Shown here: piece after piece, positions 57,940 through 64,000 of the stretch
How positions within the stretch are numbered: position 1 is the first letter of the stretch
How the letters are laid out: every line of letters begins with the position of its first letter
Assembly (NCBI GenBank): GCA_023614405.1
Contig: JAJUPC010000236.1
Span: forward strand, 336,001-400,000
From: Avena insularis
Lineage: Eukaryota; Streptophyta; Magnoliopsida; Poales; Poaceae
DNA length: 64,000 nucleotides
Reading direction: 5' to 3'
Notes under the pieces: generated by a model
Databases searched by the model: none
Told to the model about the DNA's origin: nothing
Seen by the model: the letters and a program-made list of their open reading frames with translations, nothing else
Translations under genes and position numbers: made by a program

Positions 57940-60900
57940 CGTGAATGTGATCTTTTTGTTGGTCCCTTTGCTTGAACCATCATAAAGGGCCAGGAACATC
58001 ATCGATATTGTTGTAATCTTCCTCGAAGAACACGCCATCCACACCGATGATACTCCTTTTTGATCGCATAACTACATGTCTCTTCTTATTCCTTGGGTCG
58101 ATAATGTAGAAGATTTGATGAACCAGGTGAGCTGGTATGAATGCCTCATTCTTATAAGAAGCATGATTGAGGTTTTCACGGTAGTTTGGCCATCGTCATT
58201 TGGATTCACCTAATTCCAATGAGCCCAACGACAACGGAATAATGGAAACTTGAAATCCACGTAGTCTAGATCCAGAATCTCTTTTATGTATCCGTAGTAG
58301 GGCTGTGTCATTTCTTCATCATTTTCTTCAATTGCCTCTAAAATTACACCACTATTTTTTGTCATTGTTGTGCTATATTTTTTCTTCATAGAAAATGTGT
58401 AACCATTGATCTTGTACACCTGAAATTGTCTGACCTCCCATGTAGAGCCTCTTGCTAGAGCAGAAATTCTAAGATCTTTTGCTTCAACATCACGTAGTCG
58501 ATCACTGAACTAGGTGTTGAACTCCTCGACATGGAGTGTCTCGATCGAACATCGATGGGGACGCATTGCTTGTAGACTATCATGGTGTTCTTCCATGTAC
58601 GGAGTGATTTCGTCCATGTGCTTCATCATAGCAAAGTGTGCCTGATTATATTCAGTTTGAGTCAGCCTGAACTTGATTTTTCCACTCGTTCTCACACCAG
58701 TAAGTTTCCCCTCATGGACAGACTTAGGCACCCCTACCGGGTCAAGACCTGCCATGTAATCAACACAGAACTCAACAACCTCTTCGGTTACATAGACCTC
58801 GACGATGCTTCCCTCTAGACATGCTCGATTCTAGACATAGTGCTTAAGAATTCCCATGTAGCGTTCAAACGGGTACATGCTTTGTAGATATACGGGACCA
58901 CACATCTTTATCTCGTGCACAAGGTGGACAATGAGATGTACCATGATATCGAAGAATGATGGAGGAATATCGTCTCCAAATTGCATAGAGTCTCCACTTC
59001 CGTTTGTAGCTCATCCAACTTACTAGGATCAATCACCTTTCGAGAAATTGTGTTGAAAAATTCACACAAACGTGTTAGAGTGTCTCAAACATGTGATGTC
59101 AAGACATTCCTTATTGCTACAGGGAGCGTCTGTGTCATCAGAACATGGCAATCGTGAGACTTTATACCCCGTTACTCTATTTTCTGTCTTTGAAACAATC
59201 CTTTGCATGTTGGCGGCATAGCCCGTTGCAAAACACATGCCATATAGAAAATCACACAAACTTTTCCCTCTACTTTGTCGCAGACATAACACACAGGGGC
59301 TGGCTTTCCTTGAGCATCATCCTCAGGTGGGTTTTCCCCTATGAGTTTGGCAGCTTCAAGTCATGCATTTGCACTATCTTTTGTTGTTTCCTTCATGTTG
59401 AGAAATGTCCCTATTATGCTTTCTAACACATTCTTCTCAACATGCATCACATTGATGGAATGTCGAATGTCGAGATGCTCCCAATAAGGTAAGTCCCATA
59501 GTATCGATCTCCTCTTCCAGACCGGTTTTATTTTGCGAGATTGGTCATCTATATCTATTTCCTTTTCTTTTTCTTTGTCCTTGACTTTGGCTTTGCCTCT
59601 ACCCCTATGTTTGAATCATCCTTTTCCATGCACAACTTTTAAGTGTTTAAGCTGATCATAGATCTCACTGCCTTTTAAAATTGGAGGAGCCAAATCGTTC
59701 TCACAAGTGTGTCAAACTTTTTCTTCAGGGTACGATATTTATGACCCTTTAGCAAAAACCTTTGAGTCCGCATTTACACCATTTTCTTACACTCATGCAA
59801 ATACCTACTTGTTGTCTTGTCTAGGCACTGGACACACGCGTAGGTCCCTTTTATAGCCTGGCCAAAGGAGTTCCCATAGGCTGGAAAATCATTGATGGTT
59901 ATGAATAACATGCATCTCAGGGTAAAGTTTTCCTTCACATGTGCATCATATATTTTTACTCCTTCAATCCAAAGAAGTTTCAAATCTTCCACCAAAGGTG
60001 CAAGGTACACATCAATGTCGTCACCAAGTTGCGTGGGACCCTAGATTAGTATTGCGAGCATGATATACTTTCGCATCATGCATAACCATGGAGGAAGGTT
60101 GTAAATGTTGAGATTCACGGGGCAGGTGTTATGGGTCATACTATAGTTGTCGAATAGGTTCATTCCATCCATTCTCAATGCAAACCTCACAATTCTAGGA
60201 TCATCTCCAAAACGATCACCATCTAGACCCAAAGGCTTCAACCTATTGACGTTCCTCCACTGTGGAGAGTCGGTAGGGTGTCTAAGCATGTCGTCACGAA
60301 TGCGCTCCACTACGTGCCAACGCATCAGTTTTGCCATATCCGGGTTTTCATATAATTGTGTCAAACAAGGAATAATAGGCAGGTACCAATTTTTTTACTG
60401 GGATGTCCTTCCTACCCGGTTTTTTATAATTCTTCTTGCTCGCCTGATTAGTGTCCAAGTCATCCTCGCTGCTACTATCATTTGCCATATTAGTTGCCTC
60501 AACCTTAGGAACCTTGAACCTTGGAAATTTGCACACCGGACATTCACGCAAATTGATGTAGCCTTCACCGTGGTACAATATGCAATAATTTTTACATGCA
60601 TGTATTCTCTAACCTCCATTCCCAACAGATACACAATGCGCTTAGCTTTGAAAAAACTATCTGGCATGTGGTTTCCTTTAGGAAGAAAGTCTTGTAAGAA
60701 TGTCAACAACTTGGTTACACTCTTATCTGACCATCCGAACATTTGCTGCATCTGCATCAGTTCTAGCATAGTAGCTAACTTTGTGTAGTGCGGCTTACAC
60801 CCATGGTACACGGGTGTCTCCGAGTCTTTGATCATGAAAGCATATTTATCGTGCATTTTCTTATCCTCACATTTTTATTTCAAATCCCGCAACATCTGAC

Positions 60901-61330
60901 TCACATTGTCTTCTTCAACATCTTCCATGTTCTCTTGCGACGATATGTTGTCCATGTCATTTGTTCGACCAACCTCGTCACCCGTTGATGGAAATATGGT
61001 GGTAATCTCAACATCAACCATGCCGGCATACTCACAAGCATCACCCTCCTCATTATTAGCATCACCCTCCTCATATGCACTTTGTCGTACTTCTTCGTGC
61101 TGGGTCCAACAATCATACCCCGCCACGAATCCCCTTTTGATCAAATGTGTCTAAATTTGTGAAATGCTTGTAAAACTCTACATGTTTTTACAGTCACAGT
61201 ATGGACAAAGTATCCATGGGCCCTCTGTATGAACTTCATTCATTCCAACTGTATTCAAAAACTCCTTGATACCGTCAAGGTACATATCGGTCGCACAATT
61301 CCCTAGGTACATCCACCCACGATCCATCTG
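57940..61330 (-). pseudogene. CACTA TNP2-type transposase
   Basis: Minus-strand order: the N-terminal transposase-associated domain near 61330-61200 (DRGWMYLGNCATDRYLDGIK), an acidic linker (61144-60875), HYTKLATMLELMQMQQMFGW and CPVCKFPRFKVPKVEATN, then the Transposase_21 core with HPTDSPQWRNVN, DGDRFGDDPRIVRFALRMDG (60175), FTLRCMLFITINDFPAYGN (59890) and ACVQCLDKTTSRYL. C-terminal pieces are at 59292-59062, 58755-58510 and 58419-58210 (LDLDYVDFKFPLFRCRWAHW). TNP2 proteins bind CACTA ends and cut the element out. Many frame breaks make it non-functional; some gaps may be introns. Confidence 0.88.
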
Positions 61331-61730
61331 GAAAAATAAAAAAATTAATCTACACAAGTAATAATATATGGATTCACAAGCATTTAATATAGCATTTATC
61401 CCAAAACAAACACATGAAAGTTGAAGTAATCCAAAAAATCATTTTACCAGGACATCTGGTTACATCCGGAGGGTCTGAATTCTCCTCTTTATGACCCGGC
61501 CGGCCAGACCCTTCATCTCGCTTTCCTCCTCCCTCTTTTTAAGCCCCCTTTCTACCCCATGCCCTCTCTCTTCTCCCTCCTAAACCACCGCCGTCGGTTG
61601 CCCCCCCTCCGCCGGCCGCGGTTTAGATCGAGAACCCCCAGCATCTGGATTTCGCCACCACGAGGTGCCGCAGACCTCAGACCTACGCATCAGATCTATG
61701 TTTTTGCATTCGTGTCACCATTCTTAGGAC
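61331..61730. other. Divergent intergenic region
   Basis: Lies between the TNP2 start (minus) and the next gene (plus). 61490-61730 is GC-rich and C-rich, like a 5' UTR of the plus-strand gene; a frame at 61559 is compositional. Confidence 0.4.
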
Positions 61731-62264
61731 AATGTGCGACAGCGAGATCCTCGTCGGCCTCGGGAACTACTCCTCCTCGTCGGATGATGTACTAAGCTTC
61801 TAGCTTTCGTCTCTCTAGTTTTATTCATCTTGAAATTTTGGATGCATCTGCTAAGCTTTATCGAATTCAATTTGTTTTTAATTGTACTTTACAAGGGAGG
61901 ACAAGAGGAAGACAGATGAAGAATTGAGGAAGACCAATGAAGAATTGAGGAAGATGGAAGAGAAGTTAAGGTAGCTCATGAGACAATCCGAATGATGGAG
62001 CAAGCAATGAAAACCGTTAACAAAAAAATGGAAAGGGATGTGGAAGAGAAGGGGCAAATAGAGTTAGTGTTGGCCGATACCATCGATGCACACAATATCC
62101 AGAAGCAAGAAAGTAGGCAAACACCTAGGTTGAAGATGAATAAGATAAAAATATATGTTATTTGGAAGGAAAGGTGTCTACAATATGCCTTTGGTGCCAT
62201 TGTTATCCTAGTCGCGGTTATAATAGCCATGTCTGGGTTTTCTAAATGCGCGAAAAGTAGTTAA
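61731..62264 (+). pseudogene. GRF-type protein relic: coiled coil plus membrane anchor, zinc finger missing
   Basis: The start MCDSEILVGLGNYSSSSDDV resembles the opening of grass proteins related to At4g04775, which carry a GRF zinc finger, a coiled coil and a C-terminal membrane helix. The zinc finger is absent here: an AT-rich intron-like stretch (61797-61890) leads directly to a Lys/Glu coiled coil (KTDEELRKTNEELRKMEEK). A one-base frameshift near 61972 precedes MMEQAMKTVNKKMERD, and the end holds one hydrophobic helix (YAFGAIVILVAVIIAMSGF). It lies beside TNP2 in divergent orientation. Confidence 0.6.
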
Positions 62265-62780
62265 TTGTTACTCTGAGCATGATTGTATGTGTTTCTAATC
62301 TCTATTTGAGAATTGATTGCATGATATATGTTGTTTGCAAGAAAAATAGATTTTACAAACATAAAAGTGGACAAGATTAAAACGCACCTTCAAAATAACA
62401 CTCAGAAACTCGATCACCCCAACACAAGATTATACTGGTTTAGTGAAGGCATCGATGCCTTGTTGATCCATATATATACTCAATAGCAAAGGAGCCACCC
62501 CGTAGAAAAAACAACAAAGGAGATCTTAAATAGTTTATAATTTAAACCTCCTCTAGTCAGATATATATTTGAGGCGGTTTAAATTAATGACCGCTCTAGC
62601 TACAAGTTTTCGCGATGGTCGTTATAATGGCTAGCCTCAGGATATTCTTAGAGGTAGTGAATATTTATGGACGGTTGCGGCTAAAATTTATAAAGATATG
62701 GCCAATAATTTCCAGTGTCTCAGATTCCATTTAGAGGAGTTTTGTTTTAAAGAGCGGCTGAGGGAAAAGCCATACTAGAG
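62265..62780. mobile_element. CACTA subterminal-type repeats, right side
   Basis: 62540-62770 contains CCTCCTCTAGTCAG, GAGGCGGTTT, GACCGCTCTAG and CGGCTGAGG units matching the class at the left end. A clean CACTA terminus was not found; the stretch stops near CCATACTAGAGACC (62770). Confidence 0.5.
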
Positions 62781-63478
62781 ACCGAGTAACAAAGAGCTGG
62801 TTTTGCCTACCTCTTGGAGCCATACCATAGGTTTTTCACCCACCTTATCTTTGGTACCGGTACGGGCATGTTCCCTCAAGGGGAAGGCTCTCGGGAGTGT
62901 GAACCTATGTCTTTCACTCTCGACCACCGGACTAGTCCATTTTGTATTTCTAGTGGAACTCCTCAGCAACAGAATAGATGTTTAGTATAATCTTGAGATG
63001 GTATTTCTATAGATAGTATAGTATATTATATTATCACCAATCAAGAAAAAAGGAAGAGTCTCAAGACGAGTGGGTGTTCGCTTCTGGAAAAGAAGCAGGC
63101 TCGGGCTATCCATCCGACCGGACAAGGAACATATTAAAGAAGAACAGAAGAGTTCAGAGAAGTGGCGGTCTGAATCCACTCTGACAAAAGAAAATAACAG
63201 ACTAAGCCGTGCCGTAAGGGGGGCATTCTCCACACGGGACGGGGCCAAGGCCTTCATGTATGGGTGACAGATCGGCCATAGGAGTACTCCGGGATATACA
63301 CCAGGGCAACTAATGTCGAGCATACGATGATGCCGCACGTTTTCATTTCGTGAAAGTCCCCGGCAGAGGAAAGGGCTGTAGGTGATGGCGCGTTCTGCTT
63401 CTTAGGGCGATGAAATCGTTCCTACATCGAGAAATTGTGCATATAGAAAACTCTAAAGAAAGAAAAAAAGGAGACCCA
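62781..63478. other. Organelle-like sequence, not identified
   Basis: Base composition and style change here. The minus strand 63338-62982 has a 118-codon frame (RVENAPLTARLSLLFSFVRV) of the kind seen in plant organellar DNA. I cannot name a gene. An AT-only stretch (TATAGTATATTATATTATC) is near 63013. Confidence 0.4.
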
Positions 63479-63725
63479 TGCCAAGATTTTCAAATCTTTT
63501 CTATTTAGTAGTCTAAGTTTCTCGAGGAGGATAATTAATTCGGTCGTTGTGGTCGGACTCTATTATGGATTTCTGACCACATTCTCCATAGGTCCCTCTT
63601 AGATCTTCTTTCTCCAATCTTGGATTAGGGAAGAAGGAGATATTCGCGACTACTGGCGGTTTCATTATGGTGCAGCTCATGATCTTCATATCGATCTATT
63701 ATCCACCTCTGTATCTATTCTTTCT
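63479..63725 (+). pseudogene. ycf1: Degenerate 5' end of plastid ycf1
   Basis: The DNA starting ATGCCAAGATTTTCAAATC corresponds to the start of plastid ycf1 (Tic214). It includes the stretch reading [18 protein letters not shown] (63540-63598) and, after breaks, ATTGGFIMVQLMIFISIYYP (63645-63708). Intact ycf1 encodes a large subunit of the plastid inner-envelope import machinery. Only the N-terminal ~80 codons remain, with stops and frameshifts. Grass plastomes have lost functional ycf1, so this copy is either a transfer of the degenerate remnant or came through the mitochondrion. Confidence 0.8.
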
Positions 63726-64000
63726 TAGCTAAACGGGTGGAGGATCCACCCTTGCAGAAAAAGTAGGAAAATGGACTGAAATTGTTGGATAAGTGGATTT
63801 GCAGTATCTCAACAATCAGAACAGCGAATATTCCATCATCCAAACTAAGCTTCCTCAGATCCTAACCCATTGGTCATTATCGAGCCTCGTGACTCTTTTT
63901 GTTGATATCTTCGTATTACCAGTTATCATTCCACCTATCTGGTTATTGCTTGATGTGTTGGTTGGTATTGAACTATTTAAGTAGAAGTGATTTCTTCCTC
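63726..64000 (+). other. Sequence after ycf1 remnant
   Basis: Begins with an inverted motif GGGTGGAGGATCCACCC (63739). An open frame at 63793-63984 has a hydrophobic end (LVTLFVDIFVLPVIIPPIWL), possibly an organellar membrane protein fragment, but no family is recognised. Confidence 0.35.

Noticed and set aside
1..64000. tRNA, rRNA, CRISPR or bacterial-type operons
   Set aside because: No cloverleaf, rRNA core or spacer array was seen; the tRNA-related matches are primer-binding sites only. The content is plant transposon DNA.

Overview
The window is repeat-dense nuclear DNA of a grass. The evidence is nested Ty3/gypsy chromoviruses (Tekay/Del-like and CRM/Reina-like), CACTA (En/Spm) DNA transposon genes, a MuDR-type MULE, an F-box/DUF295 gene relic of the type amplified in Poaceae, and an organelle-derived insert. 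I found no intact host gene. Nearly every coding region carries stop codons, frameshifts or truncations. The species cannot be named from this sequence alone.

Layout. 1-3295: two 3' ends of one CRM-type chromovirus family in tandem (integrase-LTR-integrase-LTR). 3296-5065: diverged, locally repeated AT-rich DNA. 5066-5252: a hAT-like MITE. 5256-9690: 5' half of a related chromovirus (LTR, primer site, leader, gag, protease, start of RT), cut off inside RT. 9692-12904: a minus-strand relative joined head-on through a 22-bp repeated filler. 12905-15236: a minus-strand MULE transposase with two catalytic Asp changed to Gly. 15576-17530: an F-box/DUF295 pseudogene between two ~100-bp direct repeats. 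17531-20744: gene-like debris, a minisatellite and a DUF4283 pseudogene.

20745-38087 is a Tekay-like chromovirus with ~3.9-kb LTRs, a 5' LTR lacking its first ~0.7 kb, and an extra ORF upstream of gag. A complete non-autonomous element (24612-28972, target duplication GGAGA) sits inside that extra ORF. 38088-40376 holds fragments of further LTR elements.

40377-62780 is CACTA-type material: a left end with subterminal repeats; a minus-strand gene combining PTTA, DUF8039 and Ulp1-like protease modules; a plus-strand Transposase_32-like gene split by an 8.9-kb LTR element with 4-kb LTRs and only 855 bp between them; a minus-strand TNP2 transposase; and a coiled-coil/transmembrane relative of GRF zinc-finger proteins. 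The end of the window (62781-64000) looks organellar and includes the 5' end of plastid ycf1.

The most unusual pattern is a cassette of short GC-rich palindromes occurring twice per element in the CRM-type family: once in U3, upstream of the TATA-like box, and once in the leader between primer site and gag. One subfamily uses TCTGCCGCGGCAGA at both places; the other uses CCGGACTRTCCGG at both places. The coordinated swap suggests that the two ends of the genomic RNA may interact.
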